A stretch of DNA of 37,489 bases from Bacteroidales bacterium (lineage in GTDB: Bacteria; Bacteroidota; Bacteroidia; Bacteroidales; VadinHA17): contig JALONV010000025.1 of the NCBI GenBank assembly GCA_025454755.1, forward strand, positions 1 to 37,489. The letters are read 5' to 3'. Shown here piece by piece: positions 24,537-33,722 of the stretch. Each line of letters begins with the position of its first letter. Position 1 is the stretch's first letter. A program made the translations under genes and the position numbers. The notes beneath the pieces are model-generated. The model was not told the DNA's origin. It was given only the letters and a program-made list of their open reading frames with translations, and did no database searches.

Positions 24537-25292
24537 ATGGAAAAACGTAAATCTGCAAGCAGATCCGGCGGAGAACCTGAGAAAATAAGGCTTAACCGTT
24601 TCATTGCCAACAGTGGTGTCTGCTCAAGGCGCGAAGCTGATGAGATTATACGCAGCGGCCAAATCTCAGTAAATGGAAAGAAGGTTTCTGATCTGGGTAC
24701 TAAAGTTACCTTAAGCGATGATGTGAGATACAGGGGAAAGAGGCTTGCCGCTGAGAAAAAAATATATATACTGCTCAATAAACCAAAGGGATATGTAACC
24801 ACTGTCGAGGATCCTCATGCTGAACATACTGTCCTTGATCTGGTTGGAAATGCATGCAGAGAGAGAGTCTATCCTGTAGGAAGGCTTGATAAGGATACTA
24901 CAGGTGTTCTGCTTCTGACAAACGATGGCGACCTGACAGGCAGGCTTACTCATCCGCGCTTCAACAGGAAAAAGATCTATCATGTTTCCCTTGACCGGAT
25001 TTTAACCAGGGATGATTTGTTTCGAATCACGGAAGGAGTGAATCTTGAGGGTGAAATTGTTGCTGCCGATGCAGTAGCATATGCCGATCCTGAAGACAGG
25101 TCTCAGGTTGGAATAGAGATCCACTCAGGACAGAACAGAGTCGTCAGGAGGATCTTTGAAACACTGGGTTACAGGATTAAAAAACTCGACAGGGTATACT
25201 TTGCCGGACTTACAAAAAAGAATCTGCAGCGCGGGAAATGGCGGTTCCTGACAGAGAAAGAGATAAACATGCTTAAACGCGGAGCTTATTGA
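24537..25292 (+). CDS. rluB: 23S rRNA pseudouridine synthase, RluB/RsuA family
   Basis: 251 residues. A basic lead (1-15) precedes an S4 RNA-binding domain (about 17-75, IRLNRFIANSGVCSRREADE) and the pseudouridine synthase domain with the GRLDKDTTG motif, catalytic Asp118. It isomerises uridine to pseudouridine in large-subunit rRNA (position by family, U2605 in E. coli RluB); RluE- or RsuA-type specificity is also possible. The stop TGA at 25290-25292 is two bases before the era ATG, so the two are co-translated. First gene of a ribosome-maturation operon with era and der. Confidence 0.9.
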   Translation: MEKRKSASRSGGEPEKIRLNRFIANSGVCSRREADEIIRSGQISVNGKKVSDLGTKVTLSDDVRYRGKRLAAEKKIYILLNKPKGYVTTVEDPHAEHTVLDLVGNACRERVYPVGRLDKDTTGVLLLTNDGDLTGRLTHPRFNRKKIYHVSLDRILTRDDLFRITEGVNLEGEIVAADAVAYADPEDRSQVGIEIHSGQNRVVRRIFETLGYRIKKLDRVYFAGLTKKNLQRGKWRFLTEKEINMLKRGAY

Positions 25293-25294
25293 TT

Positions 25295-26173
25295 ATGAAT
25301 CACAGGTCAGGTTTCGTCAATATTCTTGGCAATCCAAATGTAGGAAAGTCAACTATCATGAACTCGCTGGTTGGTGAAAAGCTTTCTATTATAACGTCGA
25401 AAGCTCAGACTACCAGGCATCGCATTATGGGGATCGTTAACGGAGAAGACTTTCAGATAGTTTATTCCGACACTCCCGGCATCCTGAGGCCAAAGTACAA
25501 GCTCCAGGAGGCAATGATGACTTATGTAAATACAGCATTGACAGATGCTGACGTCATACTTTATGTTACGGATGTGACCGAAAAGCCACTGTTTGAAAAA
25601 GAATATACAGAAAGGATAAAAGCATCGGGCATCCCGGTGATAATTGCAATAAATAAAATTGATCTTTCAAATCAGGCTGAGCTGGAGAAGATAGCAGATG
25701 CCTGGCACACTGCTTTTCCGGAATCACCTGTTATCCCGTTGTCAGCCCTGAAGAATTTCAACCTTTCATCCCTTCTTGATGCAATATTAAAAAGGCTTCC
25801 TGAAGGAGAACCATATTTTCCCAAAGATCAGCTTACCGACAAATATGAGAGGTTCTTTGCTTCAGAAATCCTGCGCGAAAAGGTCCTAAAAAACTATAAG
25901 GAAGAGATACCCTATTGTGTTGAGATTGAGATCGAAAGCTTCAGGGACGAAAAGAAAATCATAAAGATCGGAGCTGTGATACACGTAGCGCGCGACAGCC
26001 AGAAAGGAATTATTATCGGACATAAAGGAGCAATGCTGAAGAAAGTGGGTACAGAAGCCAGGCACGATATGGAGGATTTCTTCGGAAAGAAGGTTTTTCT
26101 TGAAATATTTGTAAAGGTCACCAAAGACTGGAGAGATAAACCTGCAATACTAAAAAGATTCGGATACCGTTAA
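25295..26173 (+). CDS. era: GTPase Era
   Basis: 292 residues from the ATG at 25295. A TTG at 25289 is in frame but overlaps the rluB stop and is less likely. G1 GNPNVGKS (12-19), G3 DTPG, G4 NKID, then the C-terminal KH domain (about 200-290) with GIIIGHKGAMLKKVGTEAR. Era binds the 3' end of 16S rRNA and assists small-subunit assembly. Two bases after rluB and 17 before der. Confidence 0.96.
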   Translation: MNHRSGFVNILGNPNVGKSTIMNSLVGEKLSIITSKAQTTRHRIMGIVNGEDFQIVYSDTPGILRPKYKLQEAMMTYVNTALTDADVILYVTDVTEKPLFEKEYTERIKASGIPVIIAINKIDLSNQAELEKIADAWHTAFPESPVIPLSALKNFNLSSLLDAILKRLPEGEPYFPKDQLTDKYERFFASEILREKVLKNYKEEIPYCVEIEIESFRDEKKIIKIGAVIHVARDSQKGIIIGHKGAMLKKVGTEARHDMEDFFGKKVFLEIFVKVTKDWRDKPAILKRFGYR

Positions 26174-26190
26174 GATAATATGGGAATTAA

Positions 26191-27495
26191 ATGAGCAGGA
26201 TAGTTGCAATAGTGGGAAGACCGAATGTCGGTAAATCAACTCTCTTCAACAGGTTGACCGATTCAAGGGACGCAATCGTTGATGAAGTGAGCGGGGTTAC
26301 ACGTGACCGCAACTATGGCACCTGCAACTGGAATGGAGTGGATTTCTCCGTTATCGACACCGGAGGATATGTGGAAAACTCCGATGACATTTTCGAGGGT
26401 GAGATCAACAAGCAGGTCCGCCTTGCCATTGACGAATCCGACCTGATAATTTTCATGGTTGATGTTACTGTAGGAATACATGAGCTTGATAAAGCTGTAG
26501 CATCGATGCTCAGAAGAACGAACAGGAAGATCTTCCTGGTAGTCAACAAAGTTGATAATAATCAGAGGCTCTTAGATGCAACTGAGTTTTACAGCCTGGG
26601 GCTTGGTGAGTATTATGCATTAAGCTCAATGAGTGGAAGCGGTACCGGAGAATTGCTGGATGCTGTAGTCTCAAACCTGCCTGACACAAAACCCGAAGAT
26701 ATCCCTGATTTGCCGCGCATCGCCATTGTGGGCAGACCAAATGTAGGGAAATCTTCACTCGTCAATTCGCTTCTGGGTGAAGAAAGAAACATTGTGACTC
26801 CGCTTGCAGGCACAACCCGCGATTCTATCTTCACCCGTTTCAATAAATTCAAGCACGATTTTCTTCTTGTTGATACGGCAGGGTTAAGAAAAAAAGGGAA
26901 GGTGAGCGAGGATGTGGAATTCTATTCAGTGATGAGAGCCGTAAGAACAATAGAAAATTCAGACATATGTCTTCTTCTCATCGATGGGACAAGAGGTTTT
27001 GAGTCTCAGGATCTTAATATTCTTTCTCTTATCCTCAAGAATAACAAAGGATTGATCCTCCTTGTAAATAAGTGGGATCTTGTTGAAAAAGAGAATAATA
27101 CTATAAAGAACATTGAAAAGGAGATCAGAAACAGAACTGCTCCCTTTGTTGATTACCCGATCCTTTTCATTTCTGCCATAAACAAACAAAGGATTCACAG
27201 GATTCTCGACCTGGTTGAAACGGTGAATTCGAACCGTATCAGGAAGATTTCTACATCAGAGCTCAACGATGTGATGCTTGAAATTGTTAAACAGAATCCG
27301 CCACCTTCGTTAAAAGGCAAACATGTTAAGATCAAATATGTAACACAGCTTCCTACATATACGCCTTCATTTGCCTTTTTTTGCAATCTTCCGCAATATG
27401 TAAAAGAATCTTACAGACGGTATGTTGAGAACAGAATGAGGGAGAAGTTTGTATTTACCGGAGTGCCACTTAGGATATTTTTCAGAAAGAAATAG
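26191..27495 (+). CDS. der: Tandem-domain GTPase Der (EngA)
   Basis: 434 residues. Two GTPase domains in one chain: the first with GRPNVGKS (9-16), DTGG and NKVD (119-122), the second with GRPNVGKS (181-188), DTAG and NKWD, and a C-terminal KH-like domain (about 350-434). Der acts in 50S subunit assembly. The era-der neighbourhood is conserved in many Bacteroidota. The frame and length are normal, with no sign of damage. Confidence 0.97.
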   Translation: MSRIVAIVGRPNVGKSTLFNRLTDSRDAIVDEVSGVTRDRNYGTCNWNGVDFSVIDTGGYVENSDDIFEGEINKQVRLAIDESDLIIFMVDVTVGIHELDKAVASMLRRTNRKIFLVVNKVDNNQRLLDATEFYSLGLGEYYALSSMSGSGTGELLDAVVSNLPDTKPEDIPDLPRIAIVGRPNVGKSSLVNSLLGEERNIVTPLAGTTRDSIFTRFNKFKHDFLLVDTAGLRKKGKVSEDVEFYSVMRAVRTIENSDICLLLIDGTRGFESQDLNILSLILKNNKGLILLVNKWDLVEKENNTIKNIEKEIRNRTAPFVDYPILFISAINKQRIHRILDLVETVNSNRIRKISTSELNDVMLEIVKQNPPPSLKGKHVKIKYVTQLPTYTPSFAFFCNLPQYVKESYRRYVENRMREKFVFTGVPLRIFFRKK

Positions 27496-27544
27496 AATGA
27501 TTTGGCTTATTTTTTGAGCGAAAAAAGTATATTACCCGGAAATT

Positions 27545-28066
27545 ATGAGACTGATCAGATATATAACAGCGATTACTTTATCAGCAATTGCCGTTGTGTC
27601 GTGCAAGAAGATTGAATCACTTCCTGCAAGGCCTCATATTGAATTCAGAAGCTTTGCTGTTTTCGACACAACAGACATACTGGCCAACACTTGCAAAGGA
27701 GGAAGGCTGAACTTTTATTTTGAAGATGGTGATGGAGATCTTGGCCTTGATCCTCCTGTTTTTGAAAATGACGATACCGTCAATCTGTTTTTCACTCTTT
27801 ACAGGAAAACAGGAAGTATCTTTACCGAAGTGCCAGAGAATGATCTGTTGAATCCGTCGGATTACAGGATACCATACATGGAACGTACCGGGCAGAACAA
27901 GATCTTAAAAGGCATAATTTCAGTCACTTTCCTATACCTCTTTTACGATCCCGATGATACCGATACCCTCAGGTATGAGTTTTACATCAAGGACAGGGGT
28001 CAGCATATAAGTGATACAGCTTCGACAAGCGAGATCCCGCTTTCTGACAACGGACTTTATTTATAG
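27545..28066 (+). CDS. Small lipoprotein of unknown function downstream of der
   Basis: 173 residues with a type II signal peptide ending in VVSC (lipid Cys at 20). The mature part contains YFEDGDGDLGLDPP (about 58-71), an Asp/Gly-rich loop that looks like a calcium-binding turn, then beta-rich sequence with the strands VNLFFTLYRKTGS and LRYEFYIKD. I do not recognise a named family. It lies 49 bases after der and may be part of that transcript, or have its own promoter; the gap shows no clear -7 match. It converges with the SpoIIE-type sensor gene 9 bases beyond its stop. Confidence 0.75.
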   Translation: MRLIRYITAITLSAIAVVSCKKIESLPARPHIEFRSFAVFDTTDILANTCKGGRLNFYFEDGDGDLGLDPPVFENDDTVNLFFTLYRKTGSIFTEVPENDLLNPSDYRIPYMERTGQNKILKGIISVTFLYLFYDPDDTDTLRYEFYIKDRGQHISDTASTSEIPLSDNGLYL

Positions 28067-28075
28067 ATTGTAATC

Positions 28076-31000
28076 TCAGAGCCTGACACCGATCAGGAGG
28101 ATATCATCCACCTGTTCATAGTCTCCTTTCCATTCATCATAGAATTTTGAAATGACCTCTTTCTGACCTGAGAGAGGAAGGCTGGCAACGTCTTCAATGA
28201 GTTTTTTAAGCCTGGCTATTTTCAGCTTCTTTCCATCTGCACCGCCAAACTGGTCAGGAAGGCCATCGGAAAAAAGGTAGAGGGTGTCGCCTTCATTAAG
28301 GTAATACTCCTGGTCGTCGAAATACTTTTCAATGACTGATTCACCGCCGACGGAACACCTGTTCCCCTTTATATACAGAGGTTCTCCGTCAAGGACCAGT
28401 ATCACGGGGCGCATTGCTGAAGCAAATCGTATATGGCGTTTCCTGGTATTGATCTCGCAGACCACCATGTCCATGCCGTCATTTGAAACGCCAAGCTCAA
28501 CATTCTGGTTCAATGTTGAAAATATCTGCGTGTCAAGCAATTTCAGTATCTCCGATGGCTTGGTAACATGCTGGCGTATTACGATATCCTGAAGAAGCGT
28601 GGATCCTATCATCGACATGAAGGCGCCAGGAACTCCGTGGCCGGTGGAATCAGCACAGACAAGGATGAACTTGTCATCGCTGAGTTTGTCGAACCAGTAG
28701 AAATCGCCGCTTACTATGTCGCGAGGTCTGAACAACAGAAAGGCTTCGTTGAAAGACTCTTTCAGTTTACTGAAATCAGGGAGTATGCTGGTCTGTATTC
28801 TCTTGGCGTAGTTTATACTGTCGGTAATTTCGATATTCTGCAACTCGATCTTATCTTTCTGCCTGAGAACCACACTTGTCCTGGCTTCAAGTTCTCTCTC
28901 AAGATATACCTGTATTTTCTTCTGCGCTTTTTCCCTCTGTCTTACAATAAATCCTATTATCACGGCGGACAGAAGAATAAGTGAAAAGATGAACCACCAG
29001 GTACGCCAGACAGGTTTTTTAATTATAAGCTCGAATGAAACCGGGGCTTCACTTGCCAGACCATAATCATTCACAGATCTCATCATGAATCTGTAACGGC
29101 CGTCAGTTGGCGTAAATTTAGGATCTCGCTGTGTTGTATATGCCGACCAGTTGTCATTGTAATTTTCGAGAAAATACTGGTAATATACTTTCTCGGGATT
29201 TTTCAGATTTATTCCGATATAGTTTACTGTGATGTTATACATCTTTTTGTAAGGGAGTGTATAAGAGTTCCTCAGCGGATAAACAGAATCATTGATGGAT
29301 ACAAAATTGATATTATTCAGCGGCGCTGACTGTGGTTTGCGATCAAGATTCCTGTCATATATAGAAAATCCCTCAGTTGTTCCGATAAACATCTTGCCAT
29401 CGTGTGATTCATACATTCCATCCGGAGTGCAAACGCCACCTTGTGTAAAATCGGTTCCATAAGTCCGGATCACATTAGTATTCCTGTTGAATACTGAAAA
29501 TCCCCTGTCGTGACCTACCCATATATTGTTGACTGAATCTGCAAATATGCTGTAGCAATAATCAGACATCAGGTTATCTGCCCTGGTAAAAGAGCGGAGT
29601 GAATCTTCAAAAAATTCAAATATCCCATTCCCTTTTGTCGATGCCCAGAGATGTCCGTCGCGTGACTCATGGAACGAAATGATCTCATTCCTGGTAGTCC
29701 CATACATGACAGCTTTACCCTGGATAACTCCTGTTTCAGGATCAATCCTGTAAAGCCGGTCGGCTTCCATGGCAATGGCAGCTGTTCCGTCCGAAGTCAG
29801 ACAAATCTGATTTATACTGTTGTGAGGCAATCCGTTATAATTATTATAACGGCCTTTGAGTTTTCCACCGGCTTCATTGTATAAGATGATAACACCATTC
29901 AGTGTTCCTAGCCATACATACTTTTTATCTGCCTCAATATCCTTGACATAATCTTCGCTGGAATCGCCGTTCCTATAAGATTGCCTTATGCGCCCTGAGG
30001 CATCTCTTACAAAAACTCCTCCTCCATTGGTCCCTATCCATACATTATTATTATGGTCAACACAATAAGAAATAATCTCATATTTTCCTGTAATTTGCTT
30101 CAGATCAGTATAAGATCTTGTTTTGCCTTCGTCGGCGTTAAAAAGCCAGAATCCTGCCGGGGTTCCGAGCATATAATCTTTTCCAATCCGATTAATATAT
30201 ATTATATCATTTGTCTCCGGAGTCACACCCGGTGAATAGAGAATAAAAGAAAGGGAATTCAGCATTGCAAGACCATCTCCGAATAATCCGATCCAATAGT
30301 TGTTCTCCATGTCCTGGTAAACAACTTTAGCATTGTTACCCGGCAAACCTGAGTCTTTGTTGAGATGTTTAACTGATCTTACCGATGCATCATTCTGTGA
30401 AAAACTTATTTCAAGGACTCCTGATTCATTTGTGGCGACCCAAAGATTCTTATCTGAATCTCCCGTAATGAATTGAACATCCAGCATTTCAAGTTCAGGT
30501 CTGTTTATAAACCTGTTGAGTATGGTTTTTCCCTGGGAAATAGAAAGTTTGAAAATCCCATTGCCGTTTGTCCCGGCAAGATATGTGTCGGCATCGTTTA
30601 TCCTGTGAATTGCCGTGACATTTGAATAATCGAATCCTTCAATTGTACTCAGAATCGAAAATGAATCACCGCTAAGCCTGCAAATACTGATATTTCTCTG
30701 GGTTCCCAGAAGAAGATCGCCGGAGTTTGTGAAACAGGCTGAAAGGAGCATCAGGCCCGGATCGACATGGAAGTTTTTTACATCGCGGGTATCATCGGGA
30801 TTGATTTTAATGACCGATCCCATCTGCGGAATGACATAGATAAATTTATCAGGCCCCTCCAGAAGTGCCGAAATATGTCTTGTATTATTTACATAAACTT
30901 TTTTGATCTCATTACCACTCGTATAAAATATTGATCCGGTGTTGCATCCAAACCAGAGATTTCCATTTTTATCTTTCAGACTGGCAGTCGGATAACTTTC

Positions 31001-31264
31001 GCCGGAAGAGTCGGGAAGAGAGATTTTATAGAAATCAAATCCGTCGAATTTCGACAGGCCGCTGCCTGTCCCGATCCAGAGATATCCATTGTTATCCTGG
31101 ATAACTGAATAAACAAACTCATCGGGTATCCCGTTTTCGAGACCATAGTTCCTGAACCGGTAGGATTGTCCTTCAGCGATAAAGGAAAACGAAATCAGGC
31201 ACGTGAGGGTGCAGAAACAGAACTTGATTTTTGATCTCAATAACATCCTCACAGGATTTATCAT
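28076..31264 (-). CDS. Membrane sensor: beta-propeller ectodomain with SpoIIE/PP2C phosphatase output
   Basis: 1062 residues. Signal peptide about 1-33. Residues about 40-680 carry repeated propeller motifs of the two-component-regulator type (VIQDNNGYLWIGTGSGLSKF, NVWIGTNGGGVF, HLWASTKGNGIFEF), then a Y_Y_Y domain (about 690-748), one membrane segment (about 753-772), a coiled-coil signalling helix (about 775-835, ending DSINYAKRIQTSILPD) and a SpoIIE-type phosphatase (about 838-1062) with FRPRDIVSGDFYW, ADSTGHGVPGAFMS (metal Asp near 870) and FSDGLPDQFGG (Asp near 999). All metal-binding motifs are present, so it is probably active. Unlike the hybrid two-component regulators that share this ectodomain, it ends in a phosphatase, not a kinase. 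Its start overlaps the upstream stop as ATGA, fixing the start and implying coupling. Confidence 0.92.
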   Translation of the reverse strand: MINPVRMLLRSKIKFCFCTLTCLISFSFIAEGQSYRFRNYGLENGIPDEFVYSVIQDNNGYLWIGTGSGLSKFDGFDFYKISLPDSSGESYPTASLKDKNGNLWFGCNTGSIFYTSGNEIKKVYVNNTRHISALLEGPDKFIYVIPQMGSVIKINPDDTRDVKNFHVDPGLMLLSACFTNSGDLLLGTQRNISICRLSGDSFSILSTIEGFDYSNVTAIHRINDADTYLAGTNGNGIFKLSISQGKTILNRFINRPELEMLDVQFITGDSDKNLWVATNESGVLEISFSQNDASVRSVKHLNKDSGLPGNNAKVVYQDMENNYWIGLFGDGLAMLNSLSFILYSPGVTPETNDIIYINRIGKDYMLGTPAGFWLFNADEGKTRSYTDLKQITGKYEIISYCVDHNNNVWIGTNGGGVFVRDASGRIRQSYRNGDSSEDYVKDIEADKKYVWLGTLNGVIILYNEAGGKLKGRYNNYNGLPHNSINQICLTSDGTAAIAMEADRLYRIDPETGVIQGKAVMYGTTRNEIISFHESRDGHLWASTKGNGIFEFFEDSLRSFTRADNLMSDYCYSIFADSVNNIWVGHDRGFSVFNRNTNVIRTYGTDFTQGGVCTPDGMYESHDGKMFIGTTEGFSIYDRNLDRKPQSAPLNNINFVSINDSVYPLRNSYTLPYKKMYNITVNYIGINLKNPEKVYYQYFLENYNDNWSAYTTQRDPKFTPTDGRYRFMMRSVNDYGLASEAPVSFELIIKKPVWRTWWFIFSLILLSAVIIGFIVRQREKAQKKIQVYLERELEARTSVVLRQKDKIELQNIEITDSINYAKRIQTSILPDFSKLKESFNEAFLLFRPRDIVSGDFYWFDKLSDDKFILVCADSTGHGVPGAFMSMIGSTLLQDIVIRQHVTKPSEILKLLDTQIFSTLNQNVELGVSNDGMDMVVCEINTRKRHIRFASAMRPVILVLDGEPLYIKGNRCSVGGESVIEKYFDDQEYYLNEGDTLYLFSDGLPDQFGGADGKKLKIARLKKLIEDVASLPLSGQKEVISKFYDEWKGDYEQVDDILLIGVRL

Positions 31265-32256
31265 TTAGGTTTCGGAACCCTGGTTACGCTTATTTTTGCC
31301 TGGTATACGGGTACGCCGCCAATTGGGGAACTATAGAAAGGCAATGCTTCACCGTACTGGTTCTCTATTGTAATAACAACATTATTGTTCTTTACAAGTT
31401 CACCCTGCTTTTTATGGAACTGGAAGTCGAGTGAGCCCCCTATCTCTGCAGGTTCAATTCCCACCCTCGATTCTTTCCAGTCATTTTGGCCTGAATGAAT
31501 CCCAACCAGTCCTTGCTTGTATCTTGATACAACAAGTATTGAACCGTCGTCGTCCCAGTCAAAGTTTCTCTGCTTGACAAAGACTACACCGGTATCAACA
31601 TATGGATATATATGAGCTACACTTCTGAAGTCGTTCCACATTCTGAAGGTATATTCATAGGTAAAGGCATTCCCTCCTTCAACAGGTATGTTATTATTGG
31701 GATCACGGCTCATAAAGAACCTGTAGAGATTCCCGTCATCTCCGCTTATACCTTCAATAACTAACTTGAACATATAAACGTTCCATTTCTTGTTATAATC
31801 GCCAGCTGTCGGGTTGAAAGGACCAAAAGTAAAATACTTGTTGTCGTATCTGGCTTCTGTTCCGAAAACTCTGGACGCCAGCATTGTTCCTCCCTTATAG
31901 TTCAGGCCATTAAGCAATCCCTTGGACTCTTCATTCTGATCAGGATCGACTCCTTTTCCTCCGTAAACTGAAAAGAGCGTCCGTGTATTGAATTCTCCCT
32001 GAATCTCATCATGCTCTCCGCCGCAGTCAGGATCAAAAACTCTTATGTAAAACTGTTGTTTGAAATCCCTTGGAATACTGAAAAACCATACCTGGTAAAA
32101 ATCATCATCACCCCATGAAGTTTCCCCCTGCTTCCCGAAAGTCACCAGGAATGGGATATTCTCATCTTTACTCGGAACAGCCTGTGAGAACAGGTTTACC
32201 GAAGCTGCTGAACAGAGAAGGACAAGAGTTAATAATATGTTTTTACCAAGTTTCAT
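31261..32256 (-). CDS. Unrecognised exported protein between the PKD protein and the sensor
   Basis: 331 residues from the ATG at 32256, which begins a good signal peptide (MKLGKNILLTLVLLCSAASVNLFSQ); the ATG at 32277 would add seven residues. The mature part is rich in aromatic and acidic residues, with VFDPDCGGEHDEIQGEFNT, YFTFGPFNPTAGDYNKKWN and FDWDDDGSILVVSRYKQG, suggesting a soluble beta fold possibly binding calcium. I do not recognise the family. Its stop overlaps the start of the sensor gene (ATGA), so it is translated together with the sensor and may work with its ectodomain; that is inference. It follows the PKD protein by 29 bases. Confidence 0.8.
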   Translation of the reverse strand: MKLGKNILLTLVLLCSAASVNLFSQAVPSKDENIPFLVTFGKQGETSWGDDDFYQVWFFSIPRDFKQQFYIRVFDPDCGGEHDEIQGEFNTRTLFSVYGGKGVDPDQNEESKGLLNGLNYKGGTMLASRVFGTEARYDNKYFTFGPFNPTAGDYNKKWNVYMFKLVIEGISGDDGNLYRFFMSRDPNNNIPVEGGNAFTYEYTFRMWNDFRSVAHIYPYVDTGVVFVKQRNFDWDDDGSILVVSRYKQGLVGIHSGQNDWKESRVGIEPAEIGGSLDFQFHKKQGELVKNNNVVITIENQYGEALPFYSSPIGGVPVYQAKISVTRVPKPK

Positions 32257-32285
32257 CAAACCTGCAAAGTTAGTCATTTTCAGTT

Positions 32286-33719
32286 TCAGGGCTGCCTTGA
32301 TATTACTACATTTTTACAGATACAGGCTTCCCTGATAACTCCGCCCGGTTCCGGTTCAGCAGTAACTATCAGCTGTATATTGTAGGTTCCGGGCCTGGTA
32401 TATGTCTTATCAACTTCCTTGCCAATCGCAATCGTACCGTCATCGAAATTCCAGTAATATTGAGTAATATTCCATCCTGGCAGATTTGTACTGTCCGCAT
32501 TGAATGATATTCTCTGACCCTGGCTGCCTGCATCAGGACCTGAGATATACGGTTGCTCAACATCAAGTATTTCAAGATTATAAGTCTTTTCATTATACAT
32601 CACTTCCTTGGTGATGAGATTCACCACATCAAGCTGGACAAGATATGATCCCGGACCGGGATAGCAATGTATAACCACCGGTCCTATACCCTTGGGACTG
32701 CCGTCTCCAAAGTTCCATTCATAGCGAAACGGGATTGTATCGAACTTGACCGCATTTTCCTCAACCAGCTGGTAACAATAATTGTTTTCCACCAGTGTAT
32801 CACACGAAGCTTTCCTGATGATCAGCGATTTAAAACCATATATGTCATCGTCCCTGCGTCGGTTTGAGGCAAAATAACCGGTTTGCATTCCTGCATCTGC
32901 TACAAAAGCAAAATCATCAGCAGAGGAATTTATCGGATCGGGAAGGGCTATGGGGTCTTCCCAGGCACCATGGCTCAGCATAGTGAAATAGACATCGAGT
33001 CTTCCTTTCCCTCCCGGTTTGTTGGATGAAAAATAGAGCCTGCCCGACGGATGAAAAAAAGGAAAGCTTTCTGTGGAAGAGGAATTTACTTTTGGTCCGA
33101 GATTCACAGGAGTGCTCCACTTACCGCCGATCGATTCACAGTAATAAAGATCAGCGCCTCCCAGTCCACCCGGCATATTTGATGAAAAAACAAGTATTTT
33201 CCCATCGATGCTTATCGCAGGCTGACCAACATCATATTGCGGATTATTATACGGAAATGGAGTTAGCGCCGACAGATCCGATCCAGATAATTCTGCAATG
33301 AAGATGCCGTTATGATTTTTGAAATTCCGCTTTTTAGTGATCTTGCCGGTTTCCACATCACTCGTAAAATAGACTGTCTTCCTGTCGGGGGCTATGCACA
33401 TGGGACCATTGTTGAAGAGCTTGCTCCTCTCGCTTGTTATCTCTTCCGGCCTTTTCCATTTGCTGCTGTCTATTCTTTCTGCATAGTAAATATTATACAG
33501 CCTTCTTCCCTCGAAAGTCTTCCGGTCCTTTATGGCGCTGAATCTCCGGTCGGAACAGAAGATAACTCCCTCTTTGTATATGACAGGTGATATTTCACTG
33601 AAAGCTCCTTCATTGAACGACATCCTGGAAACTTCGTACACGGAAGGTTCCTTATCCTGAGCCTTGCAGGTAATTATCAGGGATAACAGTATGACGGTAT
33701 GTAGACTCTTCTTCAGCAT
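32286..33719 (-). CDS. PD40 (WD40-like) repeat protein with two PKD domains
   Basis: 477 residues. Signal peptide at 1-21 (ending TCKAQ). Residues about 30-295 carry PD40-like repeats of a six-bladed propeller, with the recurring pattern APDRKTVYFTSD, SIDGKILVFSSNMPGG and HPSGRLYFSSNKPGG. Residues about 310-390 and 395-475 form two PKD-type domains with YEWNFGDGSPKG and YYWNFDDGTIA. Such proteins are found beside PorP/SprF-like genes in Bacteroidota; related T9SS proteins also carry an OmpA-type peptidoglycan-binding domain, which is missing here. It is 3 bases after the PorP-like stop and so co-translated. Likely periplasmic or surface-associated, a scaffold for the partner membrane protein. 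Confidence 0.85.
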   Translation of the reverse strand: MLKKSLHTVILLSLIITCKAQDKEPSVYEVSRMSFNEGAFSEISPVIYKEGVIFCSDRRFSAIKDRKTFEGRRLYNIYYAERIDSSKWKRPEEITSERSKLFNNGPMCIAPDRKTVYFTSDVETGKITKKRNFKNHNGIFIAELSGSDLSALTPFPYNNPQYDVGQPAISIDGKILVFSSNMPGGLGGADLYYCESIGGKWSTPVNLGPKVNSSSTESFPFFHPSGRLYFSSNKPGGKGRLDVYFTMLSHGAWEDPIALPDPINSSADDFAFVADAGMQTGYFASNRRRDDDIYGFKSLIIRKASCDTLVENNYCYQLVEENAVKFDTIPFRYEWNFGDGSPKGIGPVVIHCYPGPGSYLVQLDVVNLITKEVMYNEKTYNLEILDVEQPYISGPDAGSQGQRISFNADSTNLPGWNITQYYWNFDDGTIAIGKEVDKTYTRPGTYNIQLIVTAEPEPGGVIREACICKNVVISRQP

Positions 33720-33722
33720 AGC

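Noticed and set aside
25289-25294. TTG start for era
   Set aside because: It overlaps the rluB stop; the ATG six bases later gives the normal Era N-terminus.
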